DNA from: Chryseobacterium soli
Lineage (GTDB): Bacteria > Bacteroidota > Bacteroidia > Flavobacteriales > Weeksellaceae
DNA: 64,000 nt
Reading direction: 5' to 3'
Assembly: GCF_000737705.1 (NCBI RefSeq)
Contig: NZ_JPRH01000003.1
Location: 372,001 to 436,000 of the forward strand
Shown one piece after another: positions 26,796-34,705 of the stretch; position 1 is the stretch's first letter, and each line of letters opens with the position of its first letter. The translations under genes were made by a program, and so were the position numbers. Below the pieces are notes generated by a model. That model made no database searches. It worked only from the letters and a program-made list of their open reading frames with translations, and had not been told where the DNA came from.

Positions 26796-26882
26796 ATAAG
26801 TCTTTTTAAGAAATATTTATAATAAAAAATTTAGGGAAATTCATTAAGAATTCTAAATTTGCAACTTGTTTAAAATAGTAAA

Positions 26883-28250
26883 ATGACAAATAAACTAAAA
26901 ATCACTTTTCTTCTTGGGATTTTCATAATGATATTCTCTTCAAACATGATGAATGCCCAGCTAAAACAAGGAGATTTGGTGGATGGTATTGCTGCTGTTA
27001 TCGGAGATGAAATTGTTTTGGAGTCTGATGTAGATGAGCAAATGAATTACGGGAAACAGCAGGGAGCTACCAACACAGACAAATGTGAGTTCCTGGAAAA
27101 CCTTATCAACAATAAATTTCTTGTTTACGAAGCTAAAAAAGATACATTAATTGAAAACCGTTCTGCTTCTATTAAAGAGCAGGCTAATGCAAAATACCGT
27201 CAGCTTCTTTCTCAGTTCCCGGACGAGAAAGCGATGTTACTTGCTTACAAGTTCAGAAATGGGTACGAAATGAAAAATGCTATCGAAAAGATAGATACCG
27301 ATACCTATTACGGGCAGGCAAAATATCAGAGAATTACTGATAAAGCCGATGTAACACCGAACGAGGTAACGGATTTCTATAATTTGTATAAAATGCAGCT
27401 TCCACAAGTGAAGGACGAAATTTCTTTAGGACAGATTATGGTGTATCCTAAATTGACAGAAGCCCACAAACAGGAATTGATCAACAAGTTAAATAAGATC
27501 AAAAAAGATGTTCAGGGAGGAGAAAGCTTTGAAAGCCAGGCAAGAATCTATTCTGAAGATGAAGGTTCTGCTGCCAACGGAGGACTCTACAAGAATATCT
27601 ATAAAGGTCAGATGGTGAAGCCGTTTGAAGCAGCAGCTTTAAACCTTCAGGAAGGAGAAATATCAGATCCTATCGAATCTGAATTCGGATACCATATTAT
27701 CCAGCTGATCAAAAAATCAGGTAAAGTATACGATGCAAGACACATCCTTCTGAAAGCAACGCCTACAGATGATGAAGTGAAGGCTGCTAAAACAAAATTA
27801 GACAGTATCAGAGGCTTGATCATTGACGGGAAAATAACATTTAAGGATGCTGCTTTTAAATTTTCTGATGACAAAAGAACCAAATTCAATGCAGGAATTA
27901 TTTCAGGCGCTGACGGTTCTGATAAGCTTGAAAGAGAAAGTATCCCCGGAACAATAAGCTACGAATTGGCAGGATTGAATAAAGGAGATATTACAACAGC
28001 TTTTGAAGATGATGAAAACAAAAGAAAAGTTGCTAAAATCATTAAAATTGAAGATGTGATTCCGGCTCACCAGATAACAATGGAAACGGATTACAACAGA
28101 ATAAAGCAGATGGCGCTTAATAAAAAGCGAAATGAAATGGTAGAGAAGTTTGTCAACGCCAAACTAGGGACAACCTTCATATCCATACACGGACGTTATG
28201 ATTCTTGTAATTTCAAAGCTAACTGGAAAAAAGCTTCAGTCAAAAAATAA
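26883..28250 (+). CDS. SurA-like periplasmic peptidyl-prolyl isomerase
   Basis: 455 aa with a signal peptide (to MNAQ). The SurA N-domain follows (VDGIAAVIGDEIVLESDVDEQ), then two PpiC/parvulin domains: about 175-275 (ISLGQIMVY, GGLYKNIYKGQMVKPFEAAA, GYHIIQLI) and about 280-385 (YDARHILLKA). The second is more divergent, as in SurA where one parvulin domain is inactive. It would help fold outer-membrane proteins. A strong terminator follows. Confidence 0.9.
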   Translation: MTNKLKITFLLGIFIMIFSSNMMNAQLKQGDLVDGIAAVIGDEIVLESDVDEQMNYGKQQGATNTDKCEFLENLINNKFLVYEAKKDTLIENRSASIKEQANAKYRQLLSQFPDEKAMLLAYKFRNGYEMKNAIEKIDTDTYYGQAKYQRITDKADVTPNEVTDFYNLYKMQLPQVKDEISLGQIMVYPKLTEAHKQELINKLNKIKKDVQGGESFESQARIYSEDEGSAANGGLYKNIYKGQMVKPFEAAALNLQEGEISDPIESEFGYHIIQLIKKSGKVYDARHILLKATPTDDEVKAAKTKLDSIRGLIIDGKITFKDAAFKFSDDKRTKFNAGIISGADGSDKLERESIPGTISYELAGLNKGDITTAFEDDENKRKVAKIIKIEDVIPAHQITMETDYNRIKQMALNKKRNEMVEKFVNAKLGTTFISIHGRYDSCNFKANWKKASVKK

Positions 28251-28252
28251 AC

Positions 28253-28286
28253 AAAAAGCCTTCAGATTTTCTGAAGGCTTTTTTTG
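28253..28286 (+). terminator. Intrinsic terminator of the SurA-like gene
   Basis: 13-bp stem AAAAAGCCTTCAG / CTGAAGGCTTTTT with a T run. Confidence 0.92.
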
Positions 28287-28438
28287 TGCTTTAAAGATGG
28301 CCATTGAGGAAATCTATATGGTTTACTGTTTTAAATTAACTGCCAAATAATACCTTCCAGCCTCCCGCTTCCAGCTCTCTCGATAATTCCTTAATCCAAA
28401 CTCATCTCTTTTTAATACCTTTACGAAAATTGAGAAAA

Positions 28439-28939
28439 ATGGATTACGAGTTCTATCTTACAATGTTTCGGTCGGCAGCAGAAAAAATTTCTAAAGAACA
28501 ATACGATAGGGAAGGTCTGAAAGTATCTGTAGATATCTTTCTGGAATCCGCTGCTCTGAAAATGTATAAACCTGAATGGTCCGGAAATCCACAATCACCG
28601 TTAGATGCTGCAAGCAGAATATTTTTTTCAATATGGGTGAGTGATGAGACAATCCGTGAAGGAAAAATGTATTATAATATCCATGCCCTCAAGCTAAGGG
28701 AATTGAAGGACTATAAAATATCCAGCAGACATTTTGCACAGAATTTCAGATTTCAGTTTTTGAAACATCAGAAAGACTGGCCCAATGCAGATATACAATA
28801 TGGCCCGCTTACGCTTATGCAGGGGTGGATACCGCTTACCACTGAAGATATTCAAAAGGAAGTATGCAGGCTGATCCAAAATTTTTTAGAGATAAGCTCT
28901 ATCATAGATGCTGCTTTAGATCAGTATAAAATCCGGTAA
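28439..28939 (+). CDS. Uncharacterised soluble protein
   Basis: 166 aa from the ATG at 28439 (a TTG three codons upstream is also possible). A TACCTTTA -7-like box at 28416-28423 lies close ahead. No signal peptide, no membrane segment and no motif I recognise; it is rich in aromatic residues (FFSIWVSDETIREGKMYYN) and ends in helices. Length and codon use look like a real gene. Function unknown. Confidence 0.7.
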   Translation: MDYEFYLTMFRSAAEKISKEQYDREGLKVSVDIFLESAALKMYKPEWSGNPQSPLDAASRIFFSIWVSDETIREGKMYYNIHALKLRELKDYKISSRHFAQNFRFQFLKHQKDWPNADIQYGPLTLMQGWIPLTTEDIQKEVCRLIQNFLEISSIIDAALDQYKIR

Positions 28940-29000
28940 TATTTAGTTTTTTTAATCGATAGAAATGTCTGATAACCGTTGTTTTTAGTATTTTTACAGC

Positions 29001-29990
29001 ATGAGCAATTTTATAGATTTCAATTCGGCAAAAAAACTTCACGAAATGCAGACAGAGCACAATAAAATTACACAACTTTTTAATATACAATATCCAATCA
29101 TCCAGGCAGGAATGATCTGGCATTCCGGATGGAGGCTGGCTTCAGCGGTTTCTAACTGCGGAGGATTGGGATTAATAGGTGCAGGAAGCATGTACCCGGA
29201 TATTTTAAGGGAGAATATTCAGAAATGCAAACAGGCTACAGACAAACCTTTTGGCGTAAATGTCCCTATGCTGTACCCTAATATTGATGAAATTATCCAG
29301 ATTATACTGGAAGAAGGCGTTAAAATTGTTTTTACGTCTGCTGGAAATCCGAAAACTTATACCGAAACCCTTCAGAAAGAAGGAGTAAGGGTAGCCCATG
29401 TTGTTTCCTCCACCAAATTTGCAGTAAAATGTGAAGAGGCCGGTGTAGATGCTATTGTAGCAGAAGGTTTCGAAGCCGGAGGACATAATGGAAGAGACGA
29501 AACAACCACTTTTTGCTTAATTCCTAATGTAAAGAAACATATATCCAAACCTTTGATTGCTGCTGGTGGAATTGCTTTAGGCTCTCAAATGAAAGCTGCT
29601 ATGATTTTAGGAGCAGATGGGGTACAGATCGGATCACGCTTTGCCGCAACAGTTGAAGCAAGCGCCCATGAAAACTGGAAAAAGAAAATTACAGAACTTC
29701 ATGAAGGAGATACCCATCTTACGCTAAAAGAATTAGCACCGGTAAGAATGGTGAAAAATAAGTTTTTCAATGAACTGGAAGGTATCTACCAGACGGGACG
29801 AAATGCAGAGGCCTTAATCGCTTCTTTAGGACGTGCCAGAGCTAAACGCGGTATGTTTGAAGGAGATATGGAAGATGGTGAACTGGAGATCGGACAGGTC
29901 TCAGCATTGATTGATGAAATCCTTCCCGTAGAAACGGTTTTTAAAAATCTCTTACAGGAATTTGAAGAAATTAAAAATCCACACTTATAA
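29001..29990 (+). CDS. NMO/FabK-like FMN-dependent oxidoreductase
   Basis: 329 aa TIM barrel. Motifs of the nitronate monooxygenase family (PF03060): IIQAGMIWHSGWRLASAVSNCGGLGLIG near the N-terminus, AEGFEAGGHNG (the catalytic-region GGH), PLIAAGGIALG and GADGVQIGSRF for FMN phosphate binding. Members oxidise alkyl nitronates or act as enoyl-ACP reductase FabK; FabK is possible as the protein has the GGHNG form. A TATTTTTA box at 28989-28996 sits just upstream. The alpha/beta hydrolase gene starts 14 bp after it. Confidence 0.88.
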   Translation: MSNFIDFNSAKKLHEMQTEHNKITQLFNIQYPIIQAGMIWHSGWRLASAVSNCGGLGLIGAGSMYPDILRENIQKCKQATDKPFGVNVPMLYPNIDEIIQIILEEGVKIVFTSAGNPKTYTETLQKEGVRVAHVVSSTKFAVKCEEAGVDAIVAEGFEAGGHNGRDETTTFCLIPNVKKHISKPLIAAGGIALGSQMKAAMILGADGVQIGSRFAATVEASAHENWKKKITELHEGDTHLTLKELAPVRMVKNKFFNELEGIYQTGRNAEALIASLGRARAKRGMFEGDMEDGELEIGQVSALIDEILPVETVFKNLLQEFEEIKNPHL

Positions 29991-30004
29991 AAAGTTTTGA
30001 AGGT

Positions 30005-30781
30005 ATGGAAGGAAGGAGTATTGATGTAAAAGGAAACAAACTTTATATAGAGTACGAAAACGCATTCGAAAACAAACCTACTATCGTTTTTTTGCATGAT
30101 TCATTAGGATGTACCCAGCTTTGGAGAGATTTTCCGGCAAAATTAGGTTCAGCCTTAGCCTGTAATGTCTTGGTCTATGACCGTCTGGGATATGGGAAAT
30201 CTGGTGTGATGACAACCCATGAAAGAGCTGTGAATTATATGGAGCTGGAAGCAGATCTGCTTAACGACCTCTTATGTACACTGAATGTACAAGATGCAGT
30301 ATTATTCGGACACAGTGATGGTGGTACAATTGCATTGATTGCCGCATCAAAATATCAGGAAAATATACAAGCGGTCATGTGTGAAGCAGGACATATTTTT
30401 GTGGAAGATATTACGGTAAAAGGAGTTCGGGATGCATTGGAAGCTTACAATACCACGAATCTTGGAGAACGGCTTCAGAAATACCATGGTGATAAAGTAG
30501 AAATGCTATTCAGAGCCTGGACGGAAATCTGGCTGAGTGAGAAGTTTAGAAACTGGAATATAGAGTATCTCTTGAAAGATATAACCTGTCCTTTGCTATT
30601 CATACAGGGTGAAAACGATGAATACGGAACTTTAGACCAACTTGAAAAGACACTCGCTCAGGTAAGTGGAATTTCAGAACAATACATAATCCCGGAGATT
30701 GGGCATACACCCCATAAAGAAGTCCCGGAACTGGTACTCAAGAGATCAATAGAATTTTTACAACGACAATTCAATTCATAA
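30005..30781 (+). CDS. Alpha/beta hydrolase
   Basis: 258 aa, soluble. The nucleophile elbow is GHSDGG (Ser about 99), an oxyanion-hole segment FLHDSLG lies near 28, the acid is likely Asp in QGENDEYG and the His is in EIGHTPHKE. These form the usual triad. It is in an operon with the NMO-like gene. The substrate is unknown. Confidence 0.88.
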   Translation: MEGRSIDVKGNKLYIEYENAFENKPTIVFLHDSLGCTQLWRDFPAKLGSALACNVLVYDRLGYGKSGVMTTHERAVNYMELEADLLNDLLCTLNVQDAVLFGHSDGGTIALIAASKYQENIQAVMCEAGHIFVEDITVKGVRDALEAYNTTNLGERLQKYHGDKVEMLFRAWTEIWLSEKFRNWNIEYLLKDITCPLLFIQGENDEYGTLDQLEKTLAQVSGISEQYIIPEIGHTPHKEVPELVLKRSIEFLQRQFNS

Positions 30782-30784
30782 AAT

Positions 30785-30811
30785 AAAAGCATCTTCAGGG
30801 ATGCTTTTTTT
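30785..30811 (+). terminator. Intrinsic terminator of the alpha/beta hydrolase gene
   Basis: 9-bp stem AAAAGCATC / GATGCTTTT plus T run. Confidence 0.9.
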
Positions 30812-30951
30812 GTGCTTTTCAAAAAAATAAGCGTTTACTCATCTTTTTACTGCTTTTTCGTATGTACATTTTTATGTTAAAATATGTACACATCGCTGTA
30901 GGCTTTTTACAGTGTACAGTAATGTACAAATTAAAGATAAATGAATAACGC

Positions 30952-30979
30952 AAAAATTAGTTCCGCAATGTTTTTACGC
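30952..30979 (+). repeat. Imperfect 28-bp direct repeat, copy 1
   Basis: Starts AAAAATTAGTTCCGCAA; 23 of 28 bases match copy 2, 79 bp to the right. Each copy is flanked by A5 and T5, so it is also partly self-complementary. Confidence 0.6.
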
Positions 30980-31030
30980 CCGATTAAATATTGTGGTTCA
31001 TTTATTTTTTGGTTAAAATCAAGTTTGTAA

Positions 31031-31058
31031 AAAAATTAGTTTCGGAAAATTTTTAAGC
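31031..31058 (+). repeat. Imperfect 28-bp direct repeat, copy 2
   Basis: Starts AAAAATTAGTTTCGGAA and ends in TTTTTAAGC; matches copy 1 at 23 of 28 positions. Confidence 0.6.
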
Positions 31059-31063
31059 ATCAC

Positions 31064-31098
31064 AAAAAAGACCATTAAAATAATTAATGGTCTTTTTT
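31064..31098 (+). terminator. Intrinsic terminator without an upstream ORF
   Basis: 14-bp stem AAAAAAGACCATTA / TAATGGTCTTTTTT followed by T. It would end a transcript from the gene-free region to its left. Confidence 0.75.
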
Positions 31099-31190
31099 TT
31101 AAATTATCAAAGATTTGAATCATACATATTTACATTTGAAATTACAAGAAATACGCAATACATATCATCGTGAAGTGATATATCAATTTT

Positions 31191-31198
31191 TAGTTTTG
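31191..31198 (+). promoter_or_regulatory. -7 promoter element of the GG-leader peptide gene
   Basis: TAGTTTTG, a full match to TAnnTTTG, about 37 bp before the ATG at 31236. Confidence 0.5.
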
Positions 31199-31235
31199 AA
31201 ATGTCAACAGTGGCACAAAACAAAAAAATTATCAA

Positions 31236-31445
31236 ATGAAAAATTTAAAAAAACTTTCGAGAAACGAATTGAAAAAAATGAGTGGAGGAGCTAACCCATT
31301 TGAAGAGTCAGCTGAAGTAGGCAATTGTGGAGATGCTTGTACTCCTGGGAATAATGACACTTGTAAAGACTATGGATTACAGTGTGGTATTTATATGCTA
31401 AGTAGTGGAGGAACTGTGACTAGTTCGTGCTGGAAATGCATGTAA
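31236..31445 (+). CDS. GG-leader Cys-rich peptide precursor (bacteriocin-like)
   Basis: 69 aa. The leader MKNLKKLSRNELKKMSGG ends in a double Gly, the usual cut site of C39-domain export ABC transporters; the predicted mature peptide of 51 aa has six Cys (NCGDACTPG, DTCKDY, LQCGIY, SSCWKCM). This leader type marks the many 'bacteriocin-like' peptides of Chryseobacterium. No dedicated transporter or modification enzyme is adjacent. A hairpin terminator follows. GLPGLI and TlpA-like genes lie downstream, and a broken copy of this gene's 3' end sits after them. Confidence 0.85.
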   Translation: MKNLKKLSRNELKKMSGGANPFEESAEVGNCGDACTPGNNDTCKDYGLQCGIYMLSSGGTVTSSCWKCM

Positions 31446-31481
31446 TGTAAGGGTAGAGATGCAGAAACTGCATCTCTTTTT
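31381..31481 (+). repeat. Duplicated peptide-gene end, copy 1 (intact)
   Basis: Covers the last 65 nt of the peptide gene and its terminator. A diverged copy is at 33560-33661, on the far side of the GLPGLI and TlpA genes. Confidence 0.7.
31455..31481 (+). terminator. Intrinsic terminator of the GG-leader peptide gene
   Basis: 9-bp stem GAGATGCAG / CTGCATCTC with AAA loop and T run. Confidence 0.88.
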
Positions 31482-31501
31482 ATCATCATTATACTGAACA
31501 T

Positions 31502-32311
31502 ATGAAAAAGTTCTTTTTAATCAGTTTACTTAATTTCTTATATATTTTGTCAGCACAAAATATAACATTTATATATGAACTTAAGTATAAACCCAATCTT
31601 GTTGAAGATGATTTTGTTACGAAGGTCTACTATCTTGATGTGCTAGGTAAACAGTCTGTTTTTAGATCTGAGCAAGATAGGTATTCCGATTCTTTAGTCC
31701 AGAAAACGGGTTTAGGTTTAGGGCGAAGCCCGGTATTTAATGTGCAATTTTATATCAAAAAAAATTTAGCTAAAATGAGTATTATTAAAAATATAAATAC
31801 TCCATTAATGAATGATCAATATTATATACATATTACAGATTCTCTTTACTGGCAAATTTTACCAGATAAAATGAAAATAGGCAATATAGAATGCCAAAAA
31901 GCAGTAGTAAAGTATGGCGGGAGAAACTGGACAGCTTGGTTTGCGGAAAGCATCCCTTTACAAGAAGGACCTTATATATTCAATGGTTTGCCAGGCCAGA
32001 TCGTAAAAATCTCAGATGAAAATTCAGAATATGATTTCACTTTAATAAAAACTAAAAAATCAGATAAAAACAATATGTTTGCCCTTAGAGCAGGAAAGGA
32101 AATTACCTGGGAAGAATTTCAGAAAATGCAGTTAGATTATTACAATGATCCATACGCCGAAATTAAGGCTCGTAATATAAAATATCAGATAGGAGATGTG
32201 AATGGGAATCTTATTTCTATGGATCTTAGAACACTTACAAAAAATATCCAAAAAAAGTTGAAAGAAAATAATAATGTTATAGAACTAAATAAGGCTGTAC
32301 AATATCCATGA
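31502..32311 (+). CDS. GLPGLI-family secreted protein
   Basis: 269 aa with a signal peptide (to LSAQN). The name-giving motif appears as FNGLPGQIVKI (about 160-170), preceded by WTAWFAESIPLQEGPYIF, both typical of the family (TIGR01200). These proteins occur only in Bacteroidota and often lie near peptide or TonB-receptor genes; biochemical role unknown. It starts 21 bp after the peptide-gene terminator. The downstream TlpA-like gene is on the same strand. Confidence 0.88.
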   Translation: MKKFFLISLLNFLYILSAQNITFIYELKYKPNLVEDDFVTKVYYLDVLGKQSVFRSEQDRYSDSLVQKTGLGLGRSPVFNVQFYIKKNLAKMSIIKNINTPLMNDQYYIHITDSLYWQILPDKMKIGNIECQKAVVKYGGRNWTAWFAESIPLQEGPYIFNGLPGQIVKISDENSEYDFTLIKTKKSDKNNMFALRAGKEITWEEFQKMQLDYYNDPYAEIKARNIKYQIGDVNGNLISMDLRTLTKNIQKKLKENNNVIELNKAVQYP

Positions 32312-32382
32312 AATAAAAAATAATGTTAAATTGAAGCTTAACGATAGGTTCTTAATATATTATTACATCAGATCAATGTTCT

Positions 32383-33510
32383 ATGAAATTCCATATTTTA
32401 TTATTATATTTTGTCTTTTCTATGAAACTTTTTTCTCAGGGAAAGGAAGCTGTTATCATTGGAGAAGATCTTCAGAACAAATATCAAAAGACATTACGGC
32501 TGGTAGGTTTATGCAGTGAAAAATACTATCTGAATTTTCGTGGGGATTCTTCATCGATAAAAAACAATCAATATTTTTTTACTATCTCAGGATTTACAGA
32601 TGATATTCCCAGACCATTTTACTTCCTTCTGGAAACTGAAAAGCATAAAGTCTATAAAACATCTGAGATTTTTTATATTTCACAGGGAACTCAAAAGATC
32701 AATTTTAATTCTGAAGACGGTAAAATAACAGGTAGTGAAAAAAATATCTTGTATAAAGATATAGATAGGTTTAAGGTGGATATGGAGTCCTATTCTTCTC
32801 AAAAAAAACATTTATATCAAATTGAGGGCGACATTTATAAGCGTAAAAACTTTAAGGTTGAACAGAAAACAAAAGATAGCTTACAAAAACTGTATGCGGA
32901 ATTAGACAGCTATGAGGAAAATTTATTATTAAATCTGTCAAGAAAAACACCTGCATCCTATGTGTTATTCTGGAAATTAGTTCAAAAATTTGAGGCCAAC
33001 GGATTCAAACAAAATTATTTTCAGGCTTTCAATAATTTAGATTCTTCAGTAAGAACATCTTCTGTTGGAGTCATTTTTAGTGAAGAACTTAAAAAAGGAA
33101 GCAAAATAGCAGAAGGGAATCTATTTCCCGAGCTGATTTTAAAAGGTAAAAAAGTACAGTCTTCTTTAGGAAAGTCGTACACCATTATTGATTTCTGGTT
33201 TTCTCATTGTGGACCTTGCATAGAACAGATGCCAAAATACAGAGAGATATACTCAAAGTATAAGGATAAAGGTTTTGAAATAATAAATATCTCTACAGAC
33301 CGCACAAAAGATATAGCAAGCTGGAAGAAGATGATTAAAGAAAAAGAATTACAATGGATACATTATCTAGATGAAAATGGAGAAAAATCCAGGTATTATA
33401 ATATTAATACATTTCCTACGAATTTTCTGCTAGACTCGTCGGGTAAAATTATAAAAAAAGATATTTCATTAGCGGATCTGGATGCTTTTTTAGGAAATGC
33501 TTTACAATAG
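32383..33510 (+). CDS. TlpA-like thiol-disulfide oxidoreductase
   Basis: 375 aa, signal peptide to LFSQG. The N-terminal half (about 20-240) resembles the DUF4369-type helper domain of Bacteroidota thioredoxins. The C-terminal thioredoxin domain has the active site CGPC (in WFSHCGPCIEQMP, about 278-281) and the cis-Pro in INTFPTNFLLD. It would act in the periplasm. Location beside a six-Cys peptide gene invites the idea that it oxidises or repairs that peptide's disulfides. Confidence 0.88.
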   Translation: MKFHILLLYFVFSMKLFSQGKEAVIIGEDLQNKYQKTLRLVGLCSEKYYLNFRGDSSSIKNNQYFFTISGFTDDIPRPFYFLLETEKHKVYKTSEIFYISQGTQKINFNSEDGKITGSEKNILYKDIDRFKVDMESYSSQKKHLYQIEGDIYKRKNFKVEQKTKDSLQKLYAELDSYEENLLLNLSRKTPASYVLFWKLVQKFEANGFKQNYFQAFNNLDSSVRTSSVGVIFSEELKKGSKIAEGNLFPELILKGKKVQSSLGKSYTIIDFWFSHCGPCIEQMPKYREIYSKYKDKGFEIINISTDRTKDIASWKKMIKEKELQWIHYLDENGEKSRYYNINTFPTNFLLDSSGKIIKKDISLADLDAFLGNALQ

Positions 33511-33559
33511 AATAACGATTTTCATACTCAATAATTAAGGGTTATTAAATTTTAAATAT

Positions 33560-33632
33560 AGTGTGATGTGTATATGCTAAGTTAATGAAGAGGCCATCAT
33601 GTGTTTGTGTTGGAAATGTATGTTTAATTGTG
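33560..33632 (+). pseudogene. Remnant of a second GG-leader peptide gene (3' part)
   Basis: The stretch GTGTGATGTGTATATGCTAA and the later TGTTGGAAATGTATG align with the end of the peptide gene at 31381-31442 (QCGIYMLS...CWKCM) but contain a stop after MLS and a one-base shift. Only the 3' end survives; the leader is missing. Confidence 0.7.
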
Positions 33633-33661
33633 GAGATGCAGCAAAACTGCATCTCTTTTTT
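33560..33661 (+). repeat. Duplicated peptide-gene end, copy 2 (decayed)
   Basis: Partner of 31381-31481, including the terminator. The two copies bracket about 2.1 kb holding the GLPGLI and TlpA genes. Confidence 0.7.
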
Positions 33662-33662
33662 T
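33633..33662 (+). terminator. Intrinsic terminator at the peptide remnant
   Basis: 9-bp stem GAGATGCAG / CTGCATCTC with CAAAA loop and seven T; same stem as the one at 31455-31481. It now probably ends the TlpA-gene transcript. Confidence 0.85.
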
Positions 33663-33685
33663 ATGTACTTTCTAAGATTGATGGA

Positions 33686-34303
33686 TTACAGATTACCCAG
33701 TTCAAATTTGATATTTTCCCGTGCAGGAATTTCATACTGATCTTTAAAATAATCAGTTTTAAAGATATGTTTAAGCTCCAGGAAATGTTGAAGAACCTTC
33801 TTTCTTCCAGGCCGGTAAAGAAAATCCGGGTAAATAGAGTATTCTTTCCGTATGTTTTTGATATAATCGATATACGTCTTTGAATCTTTCCCCAATATGG
33901 AAAGATCAGCATCCAGAAGATAATTGGTATCATGGTCATCCGATAGCAGATGAGCTTTCGTAGCGTTAATCTGAGCGGTAACAGAGTCTATGATTGCTGT
34001 GTTGATATTCAATTTTTGAAGCCTTATTGCAGCAAACTCCGCACTCTTTTCTTCATTACGTTTGGATGAAGCATCATAGATTACATCATGATAGAAAACA
34101 GAAAAGGAGAGGGCAGGAAAGTTGGAAATACACTCTTTAACATGCTCCAGCTCCAGAAACATATTCTCAAGATGATGAATGTTGTGATAATACCTGCCTT
34201 TTTCAGAATATTTCTTATCAATTTCCTGCCAAAGGACGTTGATAAGCTGCTGTTCCTCACTAAAAGAACCACACAACTGTATAAAATTTTCTTTAAGATC
34301 CAT
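33686..34303 (-). CDS. HD-superfamily metal-dependent phosphohydrolase
   Basis: 205 aa, soluble. Metal-site motifs are YHNIHHLENM (His at about 40, 43, 44), the HD pair in FYHDVIYD (about 72-73) and a later LDADLSILG. This is the small HD protein family of unknown substrate found in many bacteria. It ends 24 bp from the terminator of the peptide remnant and lies downstream of the rhodanese gene on the same strand, with a terminator between. Confidence 0.82.
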   Translation of the reverse strand: MDLKENFIQLCGSFSEEQQLINVLWQEIDKKYSEKGRYYHNIHHLENMFLELEHVKECISNFPALSFSVFYHDVIYDASSKRNEEKSAEFAAIRLQKLNINTAIIDSVTAQINATKAHLLSDDHDTNYLLDADLSILGKDSKTYIDYIKNIRKEYSIYPDFLYRPGRKKVLQHFLELKHIFKTDYFKDQYEIPARENIKFELGNL

Positions 34304-34314
34304 TAGGAGTACAT

Positions 34315-34340
34315 AAAAAAAGGAACTTAAAAAGTTCCTT
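34315..34340 (-). terminator. Intrinsic terminator of the rhodanese gene
   Basis: 9-bp stem AAGGAACTT / AAGTTCCTT with a T run on the minus strand; it overlaps the stop codon region. Confidence 0.85.
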
Positions 34341-34626
34341 GATTTGATTCTATGGTTGCTTTCAGGTCTGCCCAGCCACCGCCGTTGTAACCTTCTTTCA
34401 GTCCTTGAGAATTAAGATACTCTAAAGCTTTTCCGCTTCTGTTTCCGCTTCTGCAGAAAATAATAACTGGCTTTTCAATAGATAAAATTTCTTCCTGTCT
34501 ATCTTCTACTTCACCCAGTGGGATATTTTTAGCACCTTCTATATTTCCGTCCATTTCCAATTCCATGGGTTCACGAACATCTATTAATTCATAATTTCCT
34601 GATTGTAATACTTCTGATAAAGACAT
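34327..34626 (-). CDS. Rhodanese-like sulfurtransferase domain protein
   Basis: 99 aa, one rhodanese domain. IDVREPMELEMDGNIEGAKNIPL is the CH2A motif, and the active-site loop is FCRSGNRSG with Cys near 59. Such small proteins carry persulfide sulfur or bind metal oxyanions. Cytoplasmic, no signal peptide. Single-gene unit. Confidence 0.92.
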   Translation of the reverse strand: MSLSEVLQSGNYELIDVREPMELEMDGNIEGAKNIPLGEVEDRQEEILSIEKPVIIFCRSGNRSGKALEYLNSQGLKEGYNGGGWADLKATIESNQGTF

Positions 34627-34705
34627 AGCTGTTTGATTTTATACATTAAAATGATAACGAAAATACGCAATTTTTTTCTGAAAAAACGGCTTTATCCGTA
34701 TTATT

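Larger units (their letters stand above)
30860..31098 (+). ncRNA. Possible structured non-coding RNA in a gene-free stretch
   Basis: No ORF of note lies between 30812 and 31235. I see a hairpin at 30885-30918 (TGTACA.CTGTA pairing with TACAG.TGTACA around GGCTTTT), a long stem AAAGATAAATGAA (30933-30945) with TTCATTTATTTTT (30997-31009), and an intrinsic terminator at 31064-31098 that no ORF explains. A TACATTTT box at 30865-30872 could be a -7 element, which would give a transcript of about 220 nt. No known RNA family was recognised. Confidence 0.35.

Noticed and set aside
28354-28375. CTTCCAGC repeated twice before the gene at 28439
   Set aside because: Two short copies in a C-rich spacer; too little to call a repeat element.
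33599-33883. 94-codon plus-strand frame starting in the peptide remnant
   Set aside because: It runs through the terminator and antisense through the HD hydrolase gene; the first codons belong to the decayed peptide copy.
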